38,637 bases of DNA from Microcaldota archaeon (GCA_021802765.1 JAJZRI010000005.1:1-38637); one strand, 5' to 3'; shown: positions 1 to 6,826, counted from the first letter of the stretch. Notes: generated by a model from the sequence alone, not told the origin. Numbers and translations are program-made.

Positions 1-189
1 CTGAACGTAGCCGTCGGCTCCTCCGCTAATCGGAGCCTCCTGCCTTGGTTGCATCAAGCTTAATCCACTCATACTCTTAATCCCCTCTTTCCCCTCCGAG
101 CAGCGAGCCGTGGGGGCTGGAAATGGCTTATCCTCACTTGCTTGTGTAGTACTGCTTAGAAACAGGCTAAGGGGCTTTTGGCGTTGCAT
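1..189 (-). CDS. Partial ORF at left edge, candidate N-terminal integrase fragment (IntN)
   Basis: An open frame on the minus strand runs off the left edge. It begins at ATG 187-189, with an alternative ATG at 70-72 that has a purine-rich GAGGGG sequence about 8 bases upstream. A TATA-like box at 218-226 places transcription start near 197, which favours the first ATG. The visible 63 residues are polar and low in complexity and show no domain. Position and direction are what an SSV-type integrase N-terminal piece would have: minus strand, at the end of the element opposite the C-terminal piece. This is inference, and a non-coding RNA is also possible. Confidence 0.35.
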   Translation of the reverse strand, partial: MQRQKPLSLFLSSTTQASEDKPFPAPTARCSEGKEGIKSMSGLSLMQPRQEAPISGGADGYVQ

Positions 190-217
190 ATTCGAACCTA
201 TCGTAATGTGCCTAAGA

Positions 218-226
218 GATTTATAA
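218..226 (-). promoter_or_regulatory. TATA-like box for the left-edge minus-strand gene
   Basis: The minus strand reads TTATAAATC, a good archaeal TATA box. It sits about 30 bases before the ATG at 189, so the transcript would be nearly leaderless. Confidence 0.45.
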
Positions 227-261
227 GGAGGCGGGGTTCAGAAAAAGAATTTCACTTAGAC

Positions 262-269
262 TTATATAG
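262..269 (+). promoter_or_regulatory. TATA-like box for the element's rightward operon
   Basis: TTATATAG lies 21-28 bases before the ATG at 290, the right spacing for a leaderless archaeal start. It may drive the small ORF, the ribbon-helix-helix gene and the genes after them. Confidence 0.45.
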
Positions 270-289
270 TTTTTTATTGAAGTATTAGT

Positions 290-409
290 ATGAAATATGA
301 GCTTAAGGGACAGAAGAGGAAAATACAGCAAATATTACAATATTACACTTTGGCTCTGTTTTTTTTTGAAAGAAAATATTACATTTGGGTGAATTTATGG
401 CAAAGATAG
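290..409 (+). CDS. Hypothetical 39-residue protein
   Basis: A short ORF begins exactly where a leaderless transcript from the TATA box at 262-269 should start. The product begins with a Lys/Arg/Gln-rich helix-like stretch, followed by an aromatic-rich tail (LALFFFERKYYIWVNLW). The 3' end overlaps the start of the ribbon-helix-helix gene in another frame, suggesting translational coupling. No family is recognised. It could instead be only the leader of the next gene. Confidence 0.3.
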   Translation: MKYELKGQKRKIQQILQYYTLALFFFERKYYIWVNLWQR

Positions 410-531
410 TTGTAAGCGTGCGAGTGGATGACGAAGTTTGGCAAATTGCTAAAAGATATTCGGTAGAAAGAAGGCTGTCTCTTGGTAATCTTGTAGAAAC
501 CTCACTATTACACGCAATTCAAAAACGGTAG
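397..531 (+). CDS. Ribbon-helix-helix (CopG/Arc-like) DNA-binding protein, 44 residues
   Basis: The product starts MAKIVVSVRVDDEVWQIAKR, a beta strand with alternating residues followed by a helix, then ERRLSLGNLVETSLLHAI as a second helix. This is the minimal ribbon-helix-helix fold that binds DNA as a dimer, common as copy-number or transcription regulators in archaeal viruses and plasmids. A GGTGA ribosome-binding site lies five bases before the ATG. It opens the element's rightward gene cluster, so an autoregulator is the likely role. Family assignment rests on pattern and length. Confidence 0.7.
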   Translation: MAKIVVSVRVDDEVWQIAKRYSVERRLSLGNLVETSLLHAIQKR

Positions 532-577
532 ACAAGCTTTTTAAGCCTTGCGAGCCATTATTTCTCCAGGTGAAGTT

Positions 578-1729
578 ATGGTCGTCGAATGGCTTTCAAA
601 TGATGGGAAAAACACGCTTGGACACGTTAGCGTGCTTGAGCTTGAAGGGAATAAGACTACGGGACCGCATCACGCATTGACCAATCGTGATTACCAAGCC
701 ATAAGAAACATCAATGATGAAGAGCATTTGCTAACAAACAGCTTAACAGCGGCAGGAGAGGCATTAAGCTATGCTACCTTTCAGAATATTGGTACTGATG
801 CTAATGTTACAGATGCACTTACCAAACGCATTGAAAATAGAATAGTATCCAATACCATAAATTTGGCATATACGAGAATTCCAAGCTCTTATGATATAAA
901 TGGCATACGGGTGCCAACAGAGGATAGGGTAAGCGTCCTTAAAGCTTCTGCGTTGGTTGGTGCTCAGCTTGATGCTGGAGTAAGTGCAGTTGTACCTCCA
1001 CTACCTAACGGTTTGTCCTCAATTCCAATATTCAAGAGGATAATGCAAAGAACAACGTCCGAAATTGAGCTATTTGACAAAGATAAAGAGATTGTTGGAC
1101 TTATTCCAGCAATGTCTAAGAATCTTGACAAAATACCGCAGATAGTAAAGGAGTATGTCAAAAATGACGTTAGAGTATTTGCAATGGACTTTAGTGGCGC
1201 TGCATTACCACGTTCATTCATAAGAACCACAGTAAGAGCGATAAGAGAATCACTTAAAATCAAAAAGGATAATGAACCTCAGGAAAAACACTATTACTTG
1301 CACGCATTCAATACGAGCGTGAATATGAAATCCTCACTCCCAGTTACACCAGTTGCAGATATACTCACTCACGCCTACAGTGTGGACAGTACGAGTAGTG
1401 TTATGTGGGGTGGAGGAGAACTTGAGTTTGAGAAGCTCAGGTATTATAACATTGGAGATTATGGGGCATATAGGATTGGAAAACTTGACGATTATTCTAA
1501 TGTGAAAGTGCCTTTTGCTCTGCCGCAAGATGACCCAGTTGAAGCATATAATCGACTGCGTGCACATAGGATTATAGACTATGCACAAGATTGCAAGACT
1601 ACAATATCACAGAAAATTGGCAGCAATACCCCGAATTCAGATTATGCGGCTTATCTATTAAGCAAACCTCGTACCGTGAATCAAGTACAAAATATACTGA
1701 CAGATGTTGAAGAAATAAAGGCGGTGTGA
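578..1729 (+). CDS. TIM-barrel-like element protein, possibly related to tRNA-guanine transglycosylase/DpdA
   Basis: A 383-residue soluble protein. The frame opens at TTG 548, but ATG 578 is preferred because GGTGA lies four bases before it, matching the ribosome-binding site of the gene upstream. The sequence alternates hydrophobic strands and helices as in a TIM barrel. Segments such as EIVGLIPAM, VRVFAMDFSGA, HYYLHAFNT and DILTHAYSVDSTSS line up by eye with the order of strands in TGT-family enzymes (GVVQG, YAIGGL, YLMGVG, GVDMFDCV). The TGT zinc site is absent, with only one Cys in the protein. I cannot name it; the TGT/DpdA link is a weak inference. The next gene starts two bases after its stop. 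Confidence 0.55.
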   Translation: MVVEWLSNDGKNTLGHVSVLELEGNKTTGPHHALTNRDYQAIRNINDEEHLLTNSLTAAGEALSYATFQNIGTDANVTDALTKRIENRIVSNTINLAYTRIPSSYDINGIRVPTEDRVSVLKASALVGAQLDAGVSAVVPPLPNGLSSIPIFKRIMQRTTSEIELFDKDKEIVGLIPAMSKNLDKIPQIVKEYVKNDVRVFAMDFSGAALPRSFIRTTVRAIRESLKIKKDNEPQEKHYYLHAFNTSVNMKSSLPVTPVADILTHAYSVDSTSSVMWGGGELEFEKLRYYNIGDYGAYRIGKLDDYSNVKVPFALPQDDPVEAYNRLRAHRIIDYAQDCKTTISQKIGSNTPNSDYAAYLLSKPRTVNQVQNILTDVEEIKAV

Positions 1730-1730
1730 T

Positions 1731-2090
1731 ATGCCAAACAGAAACGATCACTTGTTGTACGGCTTCTTAGGAGGAGCTTTAGGTTATATACTGATAAGGT
1801 TGATAGATAATGCTGAGATAAAACCTGAAAGTGTTTTACTTGCTGGAGGGATAGGGGCTGTTGCAGGTCTTGCACCAGATATTTTAGAGCCTGCTGTTAA
1901 CCCAAATCATAGAGCTACATTTCATAGCGTGGCTGCAGTAACAGCAATAACAGTAGGTGCAAATGAAGTACATAAAACAGAATTAATTGATTCTGATGCA
2001 GATGCAGTTTTGCTTGGAGGTATTGCTGGAGGTTATCTAAGCCATTTAGCTGCTGACAGTACAACCCAGAAGGGTTTACCTTTGATTTAA
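1731..2090 (+). CDS. YdjM-like (DUF457) membrane-bound metal-dependent hydrolase, small
   Basis: A 119-residue protein with two or three hydrophobic segments (about 8-25, 34-50, 90-108). It has the metal-ligand pattern of the YdjM/DUF457 family: an acidic motif after a glycine-rich segment (GLAPDILEP), then NHRATFHS, and near the end SHLAADSTTQKGLPLI, equivalent to the family HxxxDxxTxxG motif. Substrates of the family are not well defined; it is often found on mobile elements. It starts two bases after the upstream stop, with a GGCGGTGTG ribosome-binding region, so it is in the same operon. Confidence 0.6.
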   Translation: MPNRNDHLLYGFLGGALGYILIRLIDNAEIKPESVLLAGGIGAVAGLAPDILEPAVNPNHRATFHSVAAVTAITVGANEVHKTELIDSDADAVLLGGIAGGYLSHLAADSTTQKGLPLI

Positions 2091-2099
2091 GGAATTAGT

Positions 2100-2283
2100 A
2101 TGTTAACAATAGTACAAGCAACTTTAGCTATATCTCTAATTATTTTAGGATTTGGTATCGCTCCGACTGTAGAAAGTATATACAATATAAAAGAAAAACA
2201 TCCGAATGGCATGGTTAGTGCTTTTAGGTTGTTTAATTGCTGTAATACTGAGTTTCTTAATAGTATTATCTGTAAATAATTAA
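2100..2283 (+). CDS. Small two-helix membrane protein in two frames (frameshifted gene or overlapping pair)
   Basis: An ORF from ATG 2100 (AAGGA eight bases upstream) encodes one membrane helix (ATLAISLIILGFGIAP) and a charged linker, then a polar tail ending at 2279. In the +1 frame an ORF from ATG 2206 to 2283 encodes a strong second membrane helix (WLVLLGCLIAVILSFLIVL). Read together with a +1 shift near the A-rich stretch about 2190-2205, they make a normal 60-residue two-helix protein. This may be a sequencing or natural frameshift, programmed shifting, or two overlapping genes. Confidence 0.45.
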
Positions 2284-2294
2284 TATTTTGTGGG

Positions 2295-3113
2295 ATGATG
2301 AGAGACTTAAGTGAAATTGTAGAATTTATTCGAAATACTCAGGCTAAAGACAAACTTTCAAATAAAGAGAAGGATAAATTTCTTGAAAAAGAAATAATAA
2401 CGATAAAGAGATATCGTAGGTTTATACGGCTTTTTATTTTGTTTGCAGCGGTTTTAACATTATCTTTAATAGTAAGCGTAAGTTTTAAGGTTATAACGCC
2501 AGTGCTGTTTGCTTCGCTTCTTGTTATTGAATATGCAGTAGGATTTATTGCAATAATTTTGTTTTGGGATTATTACGAATTAACTGAATATGTCGAGATA
2601 GGCATTGCAATTAAAAAAATTGCAGAGTTCAGAAAGAGTATTACAGATACATTTTTGTCTGAAATTCAAATAAATCAGATGGAGGATTACATTGATTTAA
2701 TAGATTTGAATGCAGATGTAGACCCATTTAAAAAATTCTCTCTTTTAGAGGATGAAAGATTTATTTTGAAAGAGCTTTTTAATAATATAAGAATTATACA
2801 AAGAGCATTGTTTATCACAGATAAAAAAACATTTGACAAGTTATATCCACATTTAATTGGTCTTTCAGAAGCTTTAGAAAGGCCTTCGCTTAGTGAAGTT
2901 ATTGAAAAATATAGATTTTTTGCTAATTATAAATTCTCTACTGAATTAATTGCATTAGAAAAAACAATAAACAAAGATAAAAGAAAACAGAGGAATTTAT
3001 ATTTAGATTTTATAGAAAAACATCCTACAACAACATTATTATTGAGCGGATTGATAAATGCGATTATATTAGTTTTGGGAATAGTATACCTAAAAACAAT
3101 AGTAGCGCCATAA
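2295..3113 (+). CDS. Hypothetical membrane protein with cytoplasmic helical domain
   Basis: A 272-residue protein of no recognised family. Residues about 1-42 are charged and helical; about 43-66 and 70-93 are two membrane helices; about 95-240 is a Lys/Glu/Ile-rich helical domain; about 247-268 is a third membrane helix. Base use is very A/T-rich, as in the rest of the element. A weak GTGGG lies just before the double ATG (2295 and 2298). A role at the host membrane is plausible but not shown. Confidence 0.6.
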   Translation: MMRDLSEIVEFIRNTQAKDKLSNKEKDKFLEKEIITIKRYRRFIRLFILFAAVLTLSLIVSVSFKVITPVLFASLLVIEYAVGFIAIILFWDYYELTEYVEIGIAIKKIAEFRKSITDTFLSEIQINQMEDYIDLIDLNADVDPFKKFSLLEDERFILKELFNNIRIIQRALFITDKKTFDKLYPHLIGLSEALERPSLSEVIEKYRFFANYKFSTELIALEKTINKDKRKQRNLYLDFIEKHPTTTLLLSGLINAIILVLGIVYLKTIVAP

Positions 3114-3165
3114 TTAATTGCACAAATAAGATAATTGCTATTAGCGTCTTCTCTTTATCACTCAT
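3064..3165 (-). CDS. Possible 33-residue single-helix membrane protein after the integrase
   Basis: An ORF on the integrase strand starts at ATG 3165, overlapping the integrase stop codon (ATGA arrangement). It encodes a short charged start (MSDKEKT) and one long hydrophobic helix. Its last 50 bases overlap, on the opposite strand, the end of the 2295-3113 gene. The stop-start overlap hints at translational coupling. Length and antisense overlap keep confidence low. Confidence 0.25.
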   Translation of the reverse strand: MSDKEKTLIAIILFVQLIMALLLFLGILFPKLI

Positions 3166-4097
3166 TTAGTCAACCTCCTTTTCATAGCATCAATATCACC
3201 CACACCAACTGAATCTATAGCCTCATAAAGCTCGTGCTTGTCTACGTGGATATATCTGATTGTCGTGCTCGGCTCTGAGTGACGGGCAAACTTAGAAGCT
3301 AATAGGACATTACCATTCGTAGCCCTTGCGAATCTCGTAATTGCAAAGTGCCTCAAGCTATGTGTGGTCAATAAATGCAAGTTCCTTCTTGACCTGCTCG
3401 GGTCGGATTCCTCGCTCGTATCATAAACTTGGTCTAAGCCCGCAAGCTGTATATACTCCCTGAATACCTTGCGTACGTAATTCTGCTCTAAGTAGGGCTC
3501 CTCCCTCTTTGCGTGTGATGAGCTGTCCCTAAAGAAGATGTAGCCTTGGGCTCTCTCGACTTCGCTCTGGTTTGCCCTTACGAACGCTACAAGCTCCTTA
3601 AAGAGCTCTATTGGAACGATTAGGCTGTCGAGCCTGCCCGATTTCTCGCTTCGTAGCTTGAGCTCACGGGTCTTAAAATCGATTTGACTTATGTTTATGC
3701 GTATGACCTCCCCTATCCTGAATCCGAGGTTAGCCATCATGCCGAAAAGAAGCCTATACTTAGCCTTGTCGATTACCCTGAAGAACGCCTGAACCTGCCA
3801 GTCATCAAATCCCTTATTGAGATGCCCATATTTAGGGGTATTTCTGTGCTTGTACGTCTTTACGTAGTACTGCCGTATTATGTGGGTGAGCTCCTCTATC
3901 TGGTGCTTGGCGAGCTTAGGCAGATGCTTCTCTACATATTCCCGCAGTTTCTCGGGTTCACTTATGGCGATGTTTTCGAACCTACTAACTATCTCACGAT
4001 TGTTAGCATTCCCACTACCTATGAGCAGTTCTGATATAAGAGAATTGGTGCTTGGGGTTGCGGGGATTTGAACCCCGACATGCAGGTAACGCCTATT
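3162..4097 (-). CDS. Tyrosine recombinase (SSV-type integrase), C-terminal fragment split at tRNA-Trp
   Basis: The catalytic half is clear: MMANLGFRIGEVIRI carries the first catalytic Arg, TTHSLRHFAITR carries HxxR, and SEPSTTIRYIHVD carries the Tyr nucleophile. The frame is open without a stop from 4097, inside the tRNA-Trp gene, to 3162 (311 codons). There is no ATG, GTG or TTG in frame before the ATGATG at 3740-3735, yet the 119 upstream codons encode plausible SAM-like core-binding protein (for example EKLREYVEKHLPKLAKHQ, KGFDDWQVQAFFRVIDKAKY). This is what is left when an SSV-type integrase gene, whose attP lies inside it, is cut by integration. In the circular element it would regain its N-terminus. 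A short protein starting at 3740 is possible but would lack the core-binding domain. Confidence 0.85.
   Translation of the reverse strand, partial: NRRYLHVGVQIPATPSTNSLISELLIGSGNANNREIVSRFENIAISEPEKLREYVEKHLPKLAKHQIEELTHIIRQYYVKTYKHRNTPKYGHLNKGFDDWQVQAFFRVIDKAKYRLLFGMMANLGFRIGEVIRINISQIDFKTRELKLRSEKSGRLDSLIVPIELFKELVAFVRANQSEVERAQGYIFFRDSSSHAKREEPYLEQNYVRKVFREYIQLAGLDQVYDTSEESDPSRSRRNLHLLTTHSLRHFAITRFARATNGNVLLASKFARHSEPSTTIRYIHVDKHELYEAIDSVGVGDIDAMKRRLTK
4053..4097 (-). other. Presumed att core at the 3' end of tRNA-Trp
   Basis: The integrase frame is open through the tRNA's TPsiC arm and acceptor 3' strand and stops only at a TGA (4100-4098) in the tRNA intron. The recombination core therefore lies within these bases. 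The second copy is not in the window, so the exact limits cannot be set. Confidence 0.55.
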
Positions 4098-4106
4098 TCA
4101 CAAGAT

Positions 4107-4129
4107 TCATAGCTCCAAATCCTAATCAC
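4107..4129 (-). ncRNA. Box C/D-like guide within the tRNA-Trp intron, aimed at wobble C34
   Basis: On the minus strand the intron has a C-like box GTGATTA (4129-4123), a 12-base spacer GGATTTGGAGCT (4122-4111) and a D-like box ATGA (4110-4107). TTTGGAGC in the spacer pairs with the tRNA's own anticodon-loop sequence GCTCCAGA. The fifth base before ATGA falls opposite C34, as the box C/D rule requires. A GGGC-AAC-GCCC hairpin lies just before the C-like box. Euryarchaeal tRNA-Trp introns are known to guide C34 methylation. The boxes here are imperfect, so this is a candidate. Confidence 0.45.
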
Positions 4130-4270
4130 AGGGCGTTGCCCTCATAAATTCAGTTAAACATCTGGAGCCTGCCGCGCTGCCAAGTTACGCCACAACCCCT
4201 TGCCATACTATTAAGAATGCTAATTTTAATAAGCTTGTCAAGAGATAACTAATTGCTGGAGTTGCTTATC

Positions 4271-5119
4271 ATGTCACTTGTCAAGCAGGTCGGAATGCTA
4301 TTTGCAAAAAAGTGGATAGGCGGGGTTACAGTCCAGGATGTAGTATCGCAAGCCAAAAGGTCAAATGACTCTGGAGAGAAGGTCATAATCAACTATCTTG
4401 GAGAGGATTATTTTGACAAGTCGAGGATAAAGCAGTCGGTTGCAACGTATTCAAGACTGCTATCCCAAATGAAAAATGAAGGCATAGCGGGAGATATTGC
4501 GGTAAAGCCAACGCAGCTCGGATTAAGCATTGGCTACGAGCTCTTCCTGTCGAATTATATGAAGGTGGTGGAGCTGGCTGGTAAGAGCCATATGTTCGTG
4601 TGGATGGATATGGAAGACCACATGTTTGTGGACGACTCAATAAGAGCATATTTGACTGCACTTAAGAGCCATAGGAATGTTGGGATCTGCATACAGTCAA
4701 AGCTTATGAGGAGCCTGTGGGATATTAAAAGAATAGTTAAATCTGGGGGTAAGATAAGGCTTGTGAAGGGAGCCTATCCTGCAAGAAAAGGGATAAGCTA
4801 TTTCGACAAGGCAGAAGTTGACAGGAATTACATAAAGTGCATGGAGTATCTTTTTAAGAACTCTGAGGAATTCATGCTCGCAACTCATGACGACAGGATG
4901 ATAGAAATGGCATTAAAGCTGCGAAAGAAGAGCAAGGCGGTGGTCCTTTTCGGGATGCTCAGGGGCATAAGGGGCAGCCTAGCCAGAAAATTGGCACTTG
5001 ATGGAGAGAGAATGTACATCTACATCCCGTTCGGACCGGAGTGGCTCGAATATTCGGTAAGGAGGCTTAAGGAGATGGAGCACTCTACTCTGATAATAAG
5101 ATCAATTATAAGTGATTAA
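4271..5119 (+). CDS. Proline dehydrogenase (stand-alone PRODH domain)
   Basis: Oxidises L-proline to pyrroline-5-carboxylate with FAD in a (beta/alpha)8 barrel. Family motifs appear in order: VKPTQLGLS, WMDMEDH, VGICIQSKL, KIRLVKGAYPARKG, ATHDDRMIE, and the C-terminal YIPFGPEWLEYSVRRL (normally YVPYG..W..Y..RR), which binds substrate and flavin. The 282 residues match the single-domain form. Start ATG 4271 is chosen over TTG 4253 because of GGAG about nine bases upstream. No pyrroline-5-carboxylate dehydrogenase is nearby. It stands alone between the tRNA and proS. Confidence 0.9.
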   Translation: MSLVKQVGMLFAKKWIGGVTVQDVVSQAKRSNDSGEKVIINYLGEDYFDKSRIKQSVATYSRLLSQMKNEGIAGDIAVKPTQLGLSIGYELFLSNYMKVVELAGKSHMFVWMDMEDHMFVDDSIRAYLTALKSHRNVGICIQSKLMRSLWDIKRIVKSGGKIRLVKGAYPARKGISYFDKAEVDRNYIKCMEYLFKNSEEFMLATHDDRMIEMALKLRKKSKAVVLFGMLRGIRGSLARKLALDGERMYIYIPFGPEWLEYSVRRLKEMEHSTLIIRSIISD

Positions 5120-5225
5120 CCTAATCCGAAAGTGAGTTGTACCGATCCCAACAGCATAATTCATAAATATCGGGCCCAAAGTTAGGCTTAAAGAAGTTTT
5201 GAATCAAATTAGAAGTGGTGTAACA

Positions 5226-6674
5226 TTGGCAGTGGATGAGAAAGTAGAACGCATAGAGGCTAGGAAGTCCGAAAATTTCTCCGAGTGGTACACCCAAGTG
5301 CTTATACGCACCGGATTTGTCGATTATTCTGAAGTATCAGGATGCATAGTCTTCAAGCCGCCTGCATATTTTGCATGGCAGACCATAATGAATGCGATTG
5401 ATGCGGAGTTCAAGGAAGTCGGGATAGAGGATACATATTTCCCGCTCCTCATACCTGAAAAACTCCTGGCAAAGGAGAGCGAGCATTTCGAGGGATTCAT
5501 ACCGGAAGTTGCGTGGGTGACAGAAACCGGCAAGACGAAGCTTGATGAGAGGTTGGCGATAAGGCCCACTTCTGAGACGATAATGTACCGGAGCTTTTCG
5601 AAGTGGATCAGATCGTGGAGGGATCTCCCGCTCAGATACAACCAGTGGAACAATGTGCTTAGGTGGGAATTCAAGCACCCGACGCCTCTGATAAGATCAA
5701 GGGAATTCCTGTGGAACGAAGGCCACAGCGTCTTTGCCACTGAAGAAGAGGCCATAGCTGAGAGGGATCAGGTCATAGGTATCTACCTTAAGATCCTCAA
5801 GGAATATTTCGCTGTGCCAGGGATAGTGGGCAGGAAGAGCAACAATGAGAAATTTGCTGGCGCAGTGGCAAGCTACAGCGTCGAGCATGTGATGCCCGAT
5901 GGCTGGGCTCTGCAGGGTCCGGACCACCACTATGATGGCAGGAATTTCTCAGAGGCATTCGACATAAAGTTCCTGGACAAGGAAGGAAAGATGGTTTATG
6001 CATACCAGAATACCTTTGCGATATCTAGCAGGGAGCTTGCCGTGCTTGTTGCGACCCATGGTGATGATCGTGGGCTGGTCATGCCGCCAAAGCTCGCCTA
6101 TGTGCAGATAGTCATAGTGCCGATATACAAGAAGGATAACAAGGATAGAATAGATCTATTCGCTAAAAAGGTATACGAGCAGCTCAAGAAGCACTTCAGG
6201 GTGAAACTTGACGACAGGGATGGATACTCGCCAGGTTACAAATACAATGATTGGGAGATGAAAGGAGTCCCTGTCAGGCTGGAAATTGGGGAGAAGGATA
6301 TAGCGAACGATTCGGTAATGTCAGTGAGAAGAGACACTGGTGAAAAGGCACCCATAAAAGCATCAGAAGTGGAGCACGAAATTAGGTCAATGATGACCGC
6401 AATACACAATAATCTTTACAATAAGGCTGCCGAATTTCTCAAGTCGCACGTGCATAGAGCGCACACTTACGACGATTTCAAAATGATATTGGAGGAGAAG
6501 AAGGGGATAATTACCGCACCGTGGTGCGAAGGACGTGAATGCGAAGTCAGGATAAAGGAGGAGACTGGAGCGAAGATAACAAACATACCCGTCGAGCAGG
6601 GCAAATTCGCAGACAGGTGCATCTACTGTGGAAAGAAGGCCACGTGCGAGGCAAACTTTGCGAGATCTTATTGA
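5226..6674 (+). CDS. proS: Prolyl-tRNA synthetase, archaeal/eukaryotic type
   Basis: Class II synthetase charging tRNA-Pro. Visible are motif 2 (LRWEFKHPTPLIRSREFLWNE region), the motif 1 area (PRODH-unrelated VFKPPAYFAWQTIMNAID), motif 3 near the HGDDRGLVMPPKLA segment, an anticodon-binding domain (VQIVIVPIYKKDNKDR), and the archaeal/eukaryotic C-terminal zinc-like domain (APWCEGRECE and DRCIYCGKKATCE). It ends in Tyr, as these enzymes do. The frame opens at TTG 5199; TTG 5226 is preferred because GTGGTG lies just upstream. A TATA-like box CATAAATAT is at 5162-5170. Confidence 0.94.
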   Translation: MAVDEKVERIEARKSENFSEWYTQVLIRTGFVDYSEVSGCIVFKPPAYFAWQTIMNAIDAEFKEVGIEDTYFPLLIPEKLLAKESEHFEGFIPEVAWVTETGKTKLDERLAIRPTSETIMYRSFSKWIRSWRDLPLRYNQWNNVLRWEFKHPTPLIRSREFLWNEGHSVFATEEEAIAERDQVIGIYLKILKEYFAVPGIVGRKSNNEKFAGAVASYSVEHVMPDGWALQGPDHHYDGRNFSEAFDIKFLDKEGKMVYAYQNTFAISSRELAVLVATHGDDRGLVMPPKLAYVQIVIVPIYKKDNKDRIDLFAKKVYEQLKKHFRVKLDDRDGYSPGYKYNDWEMKGVPVRLEIGEKDIANDSVMSVRRDTGEKAPIKASEVEHEIRSMMTAIHNNLYNKAAEFLKSHVHRAHTYDDFKMILEEKKGIITAPWCEGRECEVRIKEETGAKITNIPVEQGKFADRCIYCGKKATCEANFARSY

Positions 6675-6689
6675 TCATTCTTGAACGTT

Positions 6690-6747
6690 AGTGTCAGAGA
6701 CTCTCTTTTTCATCACGAATCAGAAATACCTCATCTCATCATACGGT
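6690..6747 (-). ncRNA. Box C/D sRNA (2'-O-methylation guide)
   Basis: All four boxes are present on the minus strand in order and spacing: C ATGATGA (6742-6736), 12-base guide GATGAGGTATTT, D' CTGA (6723-6720), a 3-base gap, C' GTGATGA (6716-6710), 12-base guide AAAAGAGAGTCT, D CTGA (6697-6694). This is the standard compact archaeal design used with L7Ae, Nop5 and fibrillarin. Predicted targets are the A in AAAU(A)CCUCAUC and the U in AGAC(U)CUCUUUU; I cannot place them on a known RNA. A TATA-like GTTAAATAAC at about 6766-6776 is correctly placed for its own promoter. Ends are approximate. Confidence 0.85.
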
Positions 6748-6826
6748 TAGGTATTATCCAGGCCGTTATTTAACTCCAGCAGTTAGCAAGGCCGATTACG
6801 CATCCTGAAAGTATTCCAAAATATGG

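Larger units (their letters stand above)
1..4097. mobile_element. Integrated SSV-type mobile element (virus or plasmid), left end outside the window
   Basis: The stretch is visibly richer in A/T than the chromosome to its right. It holds genes typical of archaeal viruses or plasmids: a 44-residue ribbon-helix-helix protein, small membrane proteins, proteins of unknown function and a tyrosine integrase. The right border is the tRNA-Trp gene, and the integrase frame reads out of the 3' part of that tRNA. The left border (second att copy) is not visible, so it lies beyond base 1 or is decayed. No structural virus protein is recognisable, so virus and plasmid cannot be told apart. Confidence 0.7.
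4053..4199 (-). tRNA. tRNA-Trp (CCA) with a 74-base intron
   Basis: The minus strand folds to a full cloverleaf: acceptor GGGGTTG/CAACCCC, D stem GCGT/GCGC, anticodon stem GCAGG/CCTGC with loop CTCCAGA, T arm CGGGG-TTCAAAT-CCCCG, and A73. The anticodon CCA is at 4165-4163. An intron of 74 bases (4161-4088) sits after position 37, the usual archaeal site; the boundary could shift by one base because of a repeated A. Spliced length is 73 bases. CCA is not encoded. The 3' half is the integration site of the neighbouring element and stays intact. Confidence 0.93.

Noticed and set aside
1-60. Hairpin CTCCG-ATTAG-CGGAG (minus strand) at the left edge as a structured RNA or terminator
   Set aside because: Too little sequence to the left to judge; it is also compatible with the open reading frame.
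3684-4071. Plus-strand ORFs opposite the integrase N-terminal part
   Set aside because: They are antisense to a convincing integrase frame and to the tRNA, with no ribosome-binding site or family signal.
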